DNA of 64,000 bases, taken from contig VSDK01003948.1 of the NCBI GenBank assembly GCA_009767595.1, positions 710,362 through 774,361 of the forward strand. Reading direction: 5' to 3'. Origin of the DNA: Symbiodinium kawagutii (Eukaryota; Sar; Dinophyceae; Suessiales; Symbiodiniaceae). The notes under the pieces are model-generated. The model was not told the DNA's origin and did no database searches. It was given only the letters and a program-made list of their open reading frames with translations. Both the position numbers and the translations under genes were made by a program. Positions 55,401 to 64,000 of the stretch are shown here, piece after piece; position 1 is the stretch's first letter; each line of letters opens with the position of its first letter.

Positions 55401-56531
55401 GTCAACGTTCAAAGACATGTGTCAGAACTCCATATAACCTCCTTTTGCAGGTGGGATAGACTGACGCCCCCAATGCGGGAAAGCAAGTGCCGCACCTGAC
55501 TGCATGTATACATATATGAATAGAACTACATGTAAAAAACTGAACCCATCACACTCATTGTGGGGGATTCCCCTCATCTCCTGGCATGTTCATGCCAAAA
55601 CTCCCTGACATGGACTGGCAGCAGCCTTCTTTCAGACAAAAACATGGCATCCAACAGCACCATAGCATTGGGACCAACAGCGCATCACTGTTTGCTTCAA
55701 AGTCACCACTGTCCCCGGCGTAGTCCCTCATGTTGATGACAGTGGTCATCTCAGGATCTTCCTGTCCAGCCAGGAGATGCTTTGCTCAAAATGATGCATA
55801 TGATATCCAATCCTAGCAGCTTGGAAACTAGAACAGGCAAGTTGAAAAGGGTGGTCAGTCCATCTTCAGGTTTGAACTTGGAGTTTCTGAACCACCTTAT
55901 ACTGCATACGGGCCACACGGGCCCATCCAATCACTCCTAGCCAGGTCACAAGTTACATATTTGCTGAGGAAGTGGCCCGTCCCATGCAATTTCTTTAGGC
56001 GAAATGCCAAACCAGCTACAGCTCCTGTCTCGTCTGCTGCGCATCATCGGAATCCTTAGACATTCAGTCGCTCTGGATGTCCGAAGACTATTCACTAGGG
56101 TTTCTTTAAAGAGCTGATGAGTATAATGTAAGAATTACCAACAAAAAAAGATTTCACCCATGCCCCAAGACCGACGACCCCGCCATCAATTTTCAGCAGC
56201 TGCCCAACCTTAACGCCTCTAATTTACGCTGCCCTGGCTTGAAGCAGCCCTGAGGGTTACAAGCACACAAAAAGCAACCGCTCTGATAATCATCGTTGGC
56301 AATGGTTGCTAATGATGCTCATCCCATCACTACTATTGTGGCAACTGATGGAATCATATTGGCCAATGCGATCATTTAGCCAATAGTAGTGCTAATCGTT
56401 ACTAGAATATGATCATTGTAGTGTTCGCCATGATCATATTTTCTTGTGAAGAATTGGCTAGTGCCAATTCTGCATTGTCTAGTCCAATCGTAAGATTCTT
56501 CACCCACCTTACCAAGCTACCATGGTTGTGA

Positions 56532-56614
56532 GGGTGTTTCTCAATTCATAGAGGACCCCCAAAATCATCCACTTAGCCATCTATTGGAATAAACCATCAC
56601 TTGGTTAAGAAACT
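56532..56614. mobile_element. MITE-like element, family B, degenerate
   Basis: GGGTGTTTCTCAATTCATAG, then CCCCCAAAATCATCCACTTA; ends near GGTTAAGAAACTGTAG. Confidence 0.5.
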
Positions 56615-56719
56615 GTAGTCAACCAGTTCCAATGCAACTAACTAGTCCCATTATGGCTTAATTTCAAAATAACCATCTACTGTAGTTAAACCGTTCCATT
56701 CATGGCTTTAGAAACCTCC

Positions 56720-56842
56720 ATATGGCTGTGGGTCAAAACCCCGTACCCCTGGTTCCCCTATCATTAACCACTGTTTTCCCTATTATTGTTGGTCATTGTC
56801 CCCCAATAGTTGGTTGGTGAACTGCTGGACCCATAGCCATAT
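56720..56842. mobile_element. MITE-like element, family A, copy 4 (intact)
   Basis: ATATGGCTGTGGGTC ... GACCCATAGCCATAT, inverted termini matching over 15 bp with one mismatch. This is the best uninterrupted copy. Confidence 0.8.
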
Positions 56843-56923
56843 CCCCCGAAACCCCAGGCCCTGCACATCCACTCGTACCCCAAGATCCGCCGATGACCAC
56901 CTGGCGCACCACCATCTGCCAAG

Positions 56924-57034
56924 GCACCGTCTCCGTCTCCGCCTCCGCCACCGGCACGTCGCAACGGGAGACTTCAGGGGCCCTGGCGCAGCCGGGATCT
57001 TCTCATGCTGGGCAACGGTGCTGTGCTTAGCATG
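56924..57034 (+). CDS. Candidate exon, plus strand, Pro-rich
   Basis: CCAAG|GCA ... ATG|GTCAGT, 37 codons in phase 0: a PSPSPPPPARR stretch, then LQGPWRSRDLLMLGNGAVLS. It joins the 58332 exon in phase 0. Confidence 0.4.
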
Positions 57035-57039
57035 GTCAG

Positions 57040-57780
57040 TACTAGTGGTTAACAACAGTTAATATTAACAACATTAGTGGTTATACTAGTGGTGAATATT
57101 AGTAGCTAAGAGTAATGCTTAGTGGTGGTGAATGGTGATCAATAGTGGTTAGTGACTATCATTGAATAATGTAGAGTGGTCACAATCATGATTAGTGATG
57201 ATCAATAACGTATAGTCATGTATAGTAGTAATTTGGAAGTGATTCTCAACAATAGTACCATTGTGCATGGTTGCTAATAATGATAAATAATGTAAACTGA
57301 CAATAGTACTATCATTTGTATTAGTAGTTAACGATAATGATTAATATTGCTAGTAGTTAACAAACATGAGCAATTGTCATTGCCAGTGCTAGCGCTTAAT
57401 GATAGAAGTTAACAATATTGGTTAGTCGTGAATGGTGATCAATAGTGATTAGAAATAATGGTTAATACCTACTTATCTTTGCGAATAATAGTGGTTTAGA
57501 ATCATGATTAATGATAGCGGCAAATGGTGGCTAACGACAGTTAATCATCATGCCTAACAATAGTGGCTCGTGGTGGTTAAAAAGTAGTAGCTAGTGGTGG
57601 TTGACGGTAGTGGTCGATAGTGGTCTATAATGTCACTGATGGTTGGTGGCAACCTGTATTGATATTCATCCTGGAAGTAAAACGACGATAATGGCTGTTG
57701 ATATTGATAGTGGCATTTGTGACCACAATGGTCTGTGCTTGGTTGCTGCTGTTGATGGTGCTTCCTAATGGTGGTTAATG
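57040..57780 (+). repeat. TGGTTAATAGTGG quasi-repeat tract
   Basis: Over 700 bp of AGTGGTTAA, GGTGAATGGTGATC and similar units in imperfect array. No gene. Confidence 0.75.
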
Positions 57781-58331
57781 AATAATTGGGCGGCAAGGGT
57801 CACCAAATTCTGTTGGCTGAAGGTAGATATGTGGTCAACCACCCTAATCACCAACAGGGTTTCCGGTCATTGATCAAAATGAAATGGAATGGTGGATAGA
57901 AGGATGGTTCCATGCTTGTTTCTCAACAACCTTCTGACTCCGGAGATCTAACCCTGGATGTGCGCGTAGACATATAATGCTGCGCCTGGCTGTTGCTTGG
58001 TACGTAAGTTCAAGCGTGTTTAATGTTTTTTCACGCCAATTTTGCCACACAACAAAATGTTTTTCAACCAGGAAATTATTGATGTTCATTGGTTAGAGTC
58101 TACAGATGAATGATTTACCTACAGTTATCATATAAATTAATTGTGTATAATTGTATCATGTTTAAATAAAAGCTCGTTTGCTCAGATCCTGTATCATGAT
58201 TGTTCAATTATTTGTTTCATTCGTCAGAGAACTGTTCATAGGTCTAGTCTATTTGTGGTTGTTATTTCTTCTTGCGGGAAAAAAATCTCTACCTCCCTCA
58301 TTGTTAAGCCGTTCAGAATTCCATCAGCCAG

Positions 58332-58446
58332 GGCAATGATCAGGACCCGGGCGGACCGGACCAGTGGCCTGGCTCGGGGCGAACTGCGACAGGGCGATGG
58401 CACTTCCATCAAAGGCTGGCGCTTCTCCTGGCATGGGCTACAGGAG
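58332..58446 (+). CDS. Candidate exon, plus strand, frame uncertain
   Basis: CCAG|GGC ... GGAG|GTGAAG. In phase 0 from 57034 it reads GRTATGRWHFHQRLALLLAW. A second frame reads LARGELRQGDGTSIKGWRFS. No family recognised. Confidence 0.4.
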
Positions 58447-58449
58447 GTG

Positions 58450-59500
58450 AAGAACCAAAAAAATCACATTAACCAATATTATAGGGGTTAATAGTGGTTA
58501 ACTATAGAGTATTTTTCACCTTTATAAACCATGACTATTGTTATGTAGAGGTTAATAATGGTGAATAATCATGTTTAACAATATTTTGCTAATCACGGTT
58601 GATAATATATAGCCAATGACGGTCAAAAAATCCAGCCATTGGTCAACATTAACGGTTAATACACCTTGGTCTAATCCTTATGAACCATGATGGTATGAAC
58701 AATTGCTAGTGGTGAACCAAAACCCAAGGAAGAAGACAAAAACCCAAGACCCAAAATCTCAATGTAAAAAGGATGACAGTTGCTGGCACTTGGGGACAAT
58801 TTTTTTGTCTCGTGCCAAGCCTCTTCAAGAACTTCAACATTGAAATTCGGGAGGCACCGGTGGGAGGGTCGTTTAACGGTCAGGGTTCGATTTGATTGGC
58901 CACCCGTGGTAGGAAGTGGATTGGGGGTTCTTAGAGGGTTCATAGGTTTTAGGAACAAACAATATTAGGTTTCAACAAGATGTCTATATAGTAACCAGCA
59001 TAATCTTCAGTCGGAGTTGATCACCATCAATGGTCAATCGGGATTGATCACCACCTAGTTTCTAAGAATCATGATCGTTGAATGTACAACACCCAGGTGG
59101 TCAGTAGGGGTAAATATGAAACACAGATTCCTTGCGTATGAACAATGGCTGGATTCTAAGAATGCGCTGATACAACACAAAGGGCGATACAAGGACATGA
59201 TGGCAAACAACACAACGACAATAATCACGTGTGATCACGATCATTAGTGTCTGCGAAGAAATACGCGACCTAAACAAATCAATTCAAAGCGAATCAAACC
59301 TATTTCCATGTTTGGTCAATGAAACCATTTTCGGACCCTTTTGGAGAACTAGGTGGCACAAATGCAGTCATGATCCTGCCCTGCCCAGTATGGGTTACAA
59401 CGTTGATTCATAGCGGATCGGTGAGTCATCGCTACGATGGGAAGCTCCACCCACTATGATTCAATGGGAATCCTTGCAACGAATCTGCCCCACCAATGTC
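58450..59500. other. Spacer between opposing candidate genes
   Basis: AT-rich TGGTTAATA-type sequence; no convincing exon. Plus-strand exons end at 58446 and minus-strand coiled-coil exons begin at 59514, so this could hold both 3' ends. Confidence 0.35.
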
Positions 59501-59513
59501 CCAAATCAGAGTC

Positions 59514-59555
59514 GTCCAGGTCCTTTTCTTCCTCGCGAGATTCCTCTTGCATGGC
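59514..59555 (-). CDS. Possible coiled-coil exon
   Basis: GAG|GCC opens AMQEESREEEKDLD. A GA donor (GAC|GACTCT) would again give 42 nt; another GA donor 9 nt earlier gives 33 nt. Supported mainly by likeness to the neighbouring exons. Confidence 0.35.
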
Positions 59556-60149
59556 CTCCCGTCAGTTGATTTTGCTGAGTTTGGCTGGTAAATGGTTGGA
59601 GAGTGGTTGTTGAGGGTTGGCCAATAGTAGTTACATGTAGTTGAGAAGATTGATTCTGGTTAGCCAATAGTTCTGAAGATTGGTCAATGGTGATTTATGG
59701 TTCCTTCATACTGGTGAATATTGAAATGAAGCTTGGTGTTGTTGGCAAATGTTCAACATGTGCTGAGGAAGTGCTCGCAAAACCCTGAAGTCCACTGCGC
59801 GACGCAACTTCAACATTCTTTCGATCTTCTGCCCATGGGGTTTGACAGTCGTCTGATTTTTACATCAAAATGGTACCATGGTTGATGATGGAGAGTTGAC
59901 AACATCAACCATCACTGGCTGTCACTGGCTAGATTCCGTTGATTTTTTGCACGTACCATCCTTTTGCCTCCACAAACACCCAGAAGCACGTCCATGCACG
60001 ACCATCTGGGCAATCTGAGAGGTGTCAAAAAAACTTGGTGTAAGAGTTTGCAGAAATGAACTTATTTCACACCCCGCTGGTGTTTTTTCAGTGAAACTCA
60101 GATACATCAACCAGGTAGATGCTTCTTAGAAGCTGACCCTGACCTCCAC

Positions 60150-60191
60150 CTCTTCCTCTGCCATTCTTTGGTACTCTTCTCTGATCAAGGC
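60150..60191 (-). CDS. Candidate 42-nt coiled-coil exon
   Basis: GAG|GCCTTG ... GAG|GTGGAG encodes ALIREEYQRMAEEE, two heptads, phase 0 at both ends. Confidence 0.6.
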
Positions 60192-60889
60192 CTCAGAGTG
60201 GATTTCCAAGAAAACAAATGTGTGCTTCCGGGTGATAGCCTCCTAACCTTTATTACGCTGATTTTTGTCACTGGCATCATGTTGACGAAGTAAGAATGTC
60301 ATTCCCCTGTTTATTTCAATTTGCATTTGAATCATAGGTTTCTGTTTGGTCTGTTGCAACACCCTGCACTGAATCAAATCAACTGTCCATTCTTAGTCAA
60401 AATATGTTTCCGTTTTTAAACTGCGGAATGCAATCTTTGAGACCTGAATACCGGAAGGCCTTTCAATATACAAGAGAGAGAGAGAGAGTGAGAGACAAAA
60501 ATCTAAGTGCATGTATAGATATATTGTAATGATATAATATAACGATAGTGTCATACTGACAAAAGCAGCAACAGCAGGGGGCTCAGATTTGTGCTTTCTA
60601 AAAGCGAGCTCCCTTGGGGCTCATGGTGATAAAAATAACGAAGAACTTGCACGGTCCACTGCTCGTGTCTACCGCTTATCCACACCCAACCATCTCTAGG
60701 TCAAAGCACCAGTGGCTTAGGTTTTGAGAGTTCTACCCCCCAGAAAAGGTTGCTCTTGTGAGTAGTTGTCCATGCTTATCGGATGGTGTTGCCCTCACGT
60801 TCTTTCACCTCATCAATCCTTGTTTCGAAGGATGATCATCGGCTGGTACCCCTGGTACCCACACAGATCATTCTCACAGCACCGGTGAC

Positions 60890-60931
60890 CTCCTTCTCTG
60901 CAACTCTTCTCCGCTCTTCTTCGCGCCTGAC
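60890..60931 (-). CDS. Candidate 42-nt coiled-coil exon
   Basis: AG|GTCAGG ... GAG|GTCACC encodes VRREEERRRVAEKE, two heptads, phase 0 at both ends. The composition matches the 61313 exon. Confidence 0.6.
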
Positions 60932-61150
60932 CTCACGAAAAGCTGAGACGGGTCACCACAAAGCACTCTGCATCCGGAAGCAATTGCATCGTCCGGCTTC
61001 GCCAATATTTTGCCTGCTAGCTTCAGCTTAATACCTACAATTTAGTGAAATATGTACACAATCAACTGCGTGTTGTTTCCGCTTGCCAGAGACGCTACTG
61101 CACAGTCAAGAACCCAGCAAACACGGCGAATGATCGACAGAGTACGGAGC

Positions 61151-61189
61151 CTCTTCCGCCGTCCTGCTGGATGCTTCGGCTTGCCGTGC
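61151..61189 (-). CDS. Candidate 39-nt coiled-coil exon
   Basis: Acceptor AAG|GCACGG and donor GAG|GCTCCG (GC type) bound ARQAEASSRTAEE, phase 0. It is weaker than its neighbours because the helix has Ser and Thr residues. Confidence 0.45.
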
Positions 61190-61312
61190 CTTCCGGGTCA
61201 ACGAAGCGATCCCCAGCACTAAATGATACTCGCATCCCGTCATGTTATTCAGATTTGAAAATCCAATACTGCTGTAATGAAATCTATACACCCCCCACGT
61301 GGCAGGTGCGAC

Positions 61313-61354
61313 CTCTTCCTCTTCGGCTCTTCTTAGCTCTTCTTCCATCCGGGC
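61313..61354 (-). CDS. Candidate 42-nt coiled-coil exon
   Basis: AG|GCC ... GAG|GT on the minus strand encodes ARMEEELRRAEEEE, 14 residues or two heptads, in phase 0. It probably belongs to the same gene as the exons at 61189, 60931, 60191 and 59555. The host gene is not identified. Confidence 0.6.
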
Positions 61355-61660
61355 CTTCACAAGAACTTCCACTGTCATGTGCCCCCATTAATGTGCACAT
61401 TCCATTGAGAGTAACCACAACGGACCACACCCATCCAAAGACCCAGTAGCAGTTGGGATTGCGTTGTTTGAGGGTTGTTCTTCAGCAACCATAGTGATTG
61501 AAGAAAAAACTACGGCATTATTCATTGCATGGAAACCTGCAAGAAAAGAATAAGATCCGCATGATTGAAGCTGCTTCTCTGAGAAAAAATCTGATAACAT
61601 AGCAGTCAAATCAAGACTGGAATCATCTGTGCTACCACACAGCCATCAAACTGTTCGAAC

Positions 61661-62134
61661 CTTCTCAATTTAGCAGACAGTACCAACCTAACTAATTAAA
61701 CCTAACACCGGGTTCGCGGCACTCCCTCAACTTTTTGGACAACACAGCTTGTAGCTACACAAGCCAGGCCACCAACTCACAGGCAGCCTGGCAGGGACAA
61801 CAGCCCCAACCCTCCAAAAAAAAACCTCAAGCTGTTGCCCATGCCGCCACGAACCCCCAAACACTAATGCGGCTGGAGAAACAGCACGCCACCAGAACTT
61901 CTAAATTTAGCAGACAGTACCAACCTAACTAATTAAACCTAACACCGGGTTCGCGGCACTCCCTCAACTTTTTGGACAACACAGCTTGTAGCTACACAAG
62001 CCAGGCCACCAACTCACAGGCAGCCTGGCAGGGACAACAGCCCCAACCCTCCAAAAAAAAACCTCAAGCTGTTGCCCATGCCGCCACGAACCCCCAAACA
62101 CTAATGCGGCTGGAGAAACAGCACGCCACCAGAA
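61661..62134. repeat. 237-bp tandem duplication beside the DIRS-like ORF
   Basis: Two head-to-tail copies, 61661-61897 and 61898-62134, both starting CTTCT and ending CCACCAGAA, differing at about one base. They sit 75 bp past the stop of the RT/RNase H frame. Such direct repeats at the 3' side recall the split direct repeats of PAT-type DIRS elements, but the partner repeat at the 5' side is outside the window. Each copy has a 54-codon plus-strand frame starting MDNTACSYTSQ, of doubtful meaning. Confidence 0.9.
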
Positions 62135-62208
62135 ATACTATACACGGGAACTAAGACCAGTAGCTACCTGCGCTCAACGACCTCATGGAGTCGAGTCCTA
62201 GCACGACC

Positions 62209-64000
62209 TCAATCACAGCCCATCAATTTCTTCCACGGCGCGAACACTTCTTTGGCCGTGACCGCAACGCGGTTGCCACAATGGAAACGGCCCAGACATG
62301 GCTGGTCCGGCTTCACTGGCGCGTTGAGCCTGCTCAAGGCATCTGCTTCGATGTTCCTCTCACCTGCTACATGACTAAGCTCAAGCTCACAGCCTCGCTC
62401 CAAGCAAACCAAAGATAAGTTCATCAAAGCCGCGCCCAATGGGAAACTCGTGCAGAGACCCTTCGTGAGGCTGCCCACTGCGCCCATGTTGTCGCAGAAT
62501 TGTCTCACCACTAACTTCTGCGGCGTTCCTCTGATCTGCACAAGAATTTGTTGGGCCACAAGCTCTAGTGCTGCAATACCTTTTTGCAAGTCATGCGGGA
62601 ACTCCCATTCCGCAGGCAAATCCGATCCCACGAGTTCAAGATGGAACCATTTCACATCACCGGAAGCCCCTGCACACCAACCACCAAGACCTGCTTTTGT
62701 TGCATCGGCCCACGCATCTGCAGCGCCCACCAAAGGGCTCCCTATGGCCACCATGGCAAAACATGGGCGCTCAAAACGAGACTTCAAAAATTTCAAAGCA
62801 GCAAGCTGTAGGCGACCCAGTTTCAGCGTAGCTCCCCAAGCCGAGAACCTTGCCCAAACTCGCCCATTCTTCAGTTTGGGCTGACTCAGCTGCGCTTGCA
62901 CCTCCTTTGTACTGTGGCACGCGCTAGCCCCGATAGCCACAAGTTTCCACCCGGCTTGGATATCACTACGCTTGGCCGCCACCCGGGCTTCCAGTTTTTC
63001 ATCTAGCAGCGAAGCTAATTCTTCCACCTGCTCCAGGCTAAGGCACTGCAATTTTTGGGAAGGCCTGCAAAGACACCTGAACAATGGCGCCAGGAAAGGT
63101 CGACACAGCAACTGCACCTGCGTGGCCCAAATCAAAAGACCAAGAAATTTCTGCAGCTCTCGACGCTGCACTTTCTTGGAGTTCGACAGAAAACTGTCGA
63201 GAAATGCCCCGATCTTGTCTAGCTTGCCGGGAGCTATGGAGGCCCAAAAACCATCCACTGCCAGATTCAAATTCCAGCCCAGGTATGAGACAGCATCTCC
63301 CAACTGCAACTTTTTCCAAGAAATGGGAACACACAAAACCTGCAGCAGCGCGATGACTAGTGTTGCCAAAGCCACACCAACCGCTTTCGGAAACATAAAC
63401 AGGAAGTCATCCACATACACCGCGCCCAAATGCTTATGCCTTAGCACATGGTGTACGACCCGCAGCAGCATTGATGATAGCCTTGCCCACCAGTATGCAG
63501 ACCATGAAGCACCAAAATGGTTGACTAAATAAACATAAAATTCGTCACCCACTCGAAACACAGAATATCCAACATCAGCGGCGGCTGTCCGGATGGATTT
63601 GTGCGCCCCGCTGACGTCCAATGAGAACATGATCCAGTCGTCAGGGCGAAACTGATTTCCTCGCTGCAAAGCCAGGCCAAAGTGGCGCAGGCTCGGGACC
63701 TCACAACGCTCTGCGAACCGTGCTACAGGACTGGCTCCGGAAGCACGAGAATCACCAATCAGGCGATCGGCCTTCCCTTCAGAGCGCACAACACCAAGCT
63801 TTCCCACAGCTAAGCAACCAGGCGGAAATCGCTTGCGCACGGCGGCCTCTCCTCCGGCAATGTGCTCCATGTACCCCTTCTCGATTTCCGCTTGGATCAA
63901 TTTTCTCGTTGTACTGGGGTCTTCTTCTGCTGACATGTGGTTTCCACTACAAAACTGGAGGTCTAAAGCCTCCAAGGGAACTTCCGACAAATCGGGGGAA
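62209..64000 (-). CDS. DIRS-like reverse transcriptase/RNase H (5' partial, runs off window)
   Basis: At least 593 codons, still open at the right edge; no ATG is visible near the edge, so the N-terminus lies beyond the window. Numbering from the TTG at 63990: the RT has SLDVSGAHKS (Asp125, motif A), VYVDDFLF (191-198, intact YVDD, motif C) and SWKKLQL...YLGWNL. The RNase H has ADAWADATKAGLGGW (Asp429), ALEL (Glu476), CDNMGAV (Asp500) and SHVAGERNIEADALSR (His540, Asp550). The RNase H style and ADALSR ending resemble DIRS and related tyrosine-recombinase retroelements more than LINEs. No recombinase or methyltransferase ORF lies downstream in the window, so the superfamily is not proven. Confidence 0.85.
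   Translation of the reverse strand, partial: SPDLSEVPLEALDLQFCSGNHMSAEEDPSTTRKLIQAEIEKGYMEHIAGGEAAVRKRFPPGCLAVGKLGVVRSEGKADRLIGDSRASGASPVARFAERCEVPSLRHFGLALQRGNQFRPDDWIMFSLDVSGAHKSIRTAAADVGYSVFRVGDEFYVYLVNHFGASWSAYWWARLSSMLLRVVHHVLRHKHLGAVYVDDFLFMFPKAVGVALATLVIALLQVLCVPISWKKLQLGDAVSYLGWNLNLAVDGFWASIAPGKLDKIGAFLDSFLSNSKKVQRRELQKFLGLLIWATQVQLLCRPFLAPLFRCLCRPSQKLQCLSLEQVEELASLLDEKLEARVAAKRSDIQAGWKLVAIGASACHSTKEVQAQLSQPKLKNGRVWARFSAWGATLKLGRLQLAALKFLKSRFERPCFAMVAIGSPLVGAADAWADATKAGLGGWCAGASGDVKWFHLELVGSDLPAEWEFPHDLQKGIAALELVAQQILVQIRGTPQKLVVRQFCDNMGAVGSLTKGLCTSFPLGAALMNLSLVCLERGCELELSHVAGERNIEADALSRLNAPVKPDQPCLGRFHCGNRVAVTAKEVFAPWKKLMGCD

Noticed and set aside
1-64000. tRNA, rRNA or snRNA genes.
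   Set aside because: I saw no cloverleaf with A and B boxes and no rRNA-like stretch, although a covariance search was not possible.

Overview
The window looks like nuclear DNA of a dinoflagellate, most likely Symbiodiniaceae-like. This is an inference from four things: protein-coding exons of 28-136 nt separated by repeat-filled introns, splice donors that are often GC or GA instead of GT, acceptors almost always of the form AG|G, and long intact LINE and DIRS-like reverse-transcriptase ORFs. Degenerate TTTAGGG-type repeats fit too. There are no bacterial features. One 10-base run of N (13870-13879) marks an assembly join.

Positions 1-41971 are dominated by one minus-strand gene, a myosin heavy chain in at least 40 small exons. 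Its exons can be chained in frame from the start of the motor (41971) through P-loop, switch I, switch II, relay, the HYAG strand, the actin-binding region, SH helices and converter to the lever arm (8775). A coiled-coil tail then runs off the left edge. The first exon(s) upstream of 41971 and the 3' end are not resolved. Two other genetic units sit inside its introns. An intronless BTB-BACK-propeller gene lies on the same strand (15880-17547). A LINE of about 8 kb lies on the opposite strand (28611-36587), inserted with a 16-bp target duplication into a short inverted-repeat element. The LINE has an ORF1 with a Ulp1-like protease signature, an APE-endonuclease/RT ORF2, and a zinc-knuckle/RNase H ORF in the +1 frame.

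From about 43 to 59 kb the window holds repeats and a series of plausible plus-strand exons (45931-58446) of one or more genes I cannot name. From 59.5 to 61.4 kb there are very short minus-strand exons, several exactly 42 nt (two heptads), of a second coiled-coil gene. At the right edge is a minus-strand DIRS-like RT/RNase H ORF that continues beyond the window, with a 237-bp tandem duplication just downstream of its stop.

Introns and spacers are filled with two families of small inverted-repeat elements, an element of about 400 bp containing telomere-like repeats, a 94-bp dimeric satellite, several minisatellites, long GATA, ATC and TA tracts, and pervasive AACCA/TGGTT quasi-repeats. All exon boundaries come from reading frame, splice dinucleotides and comparison with remembered family motifs. 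No alignment or transcript data were available.
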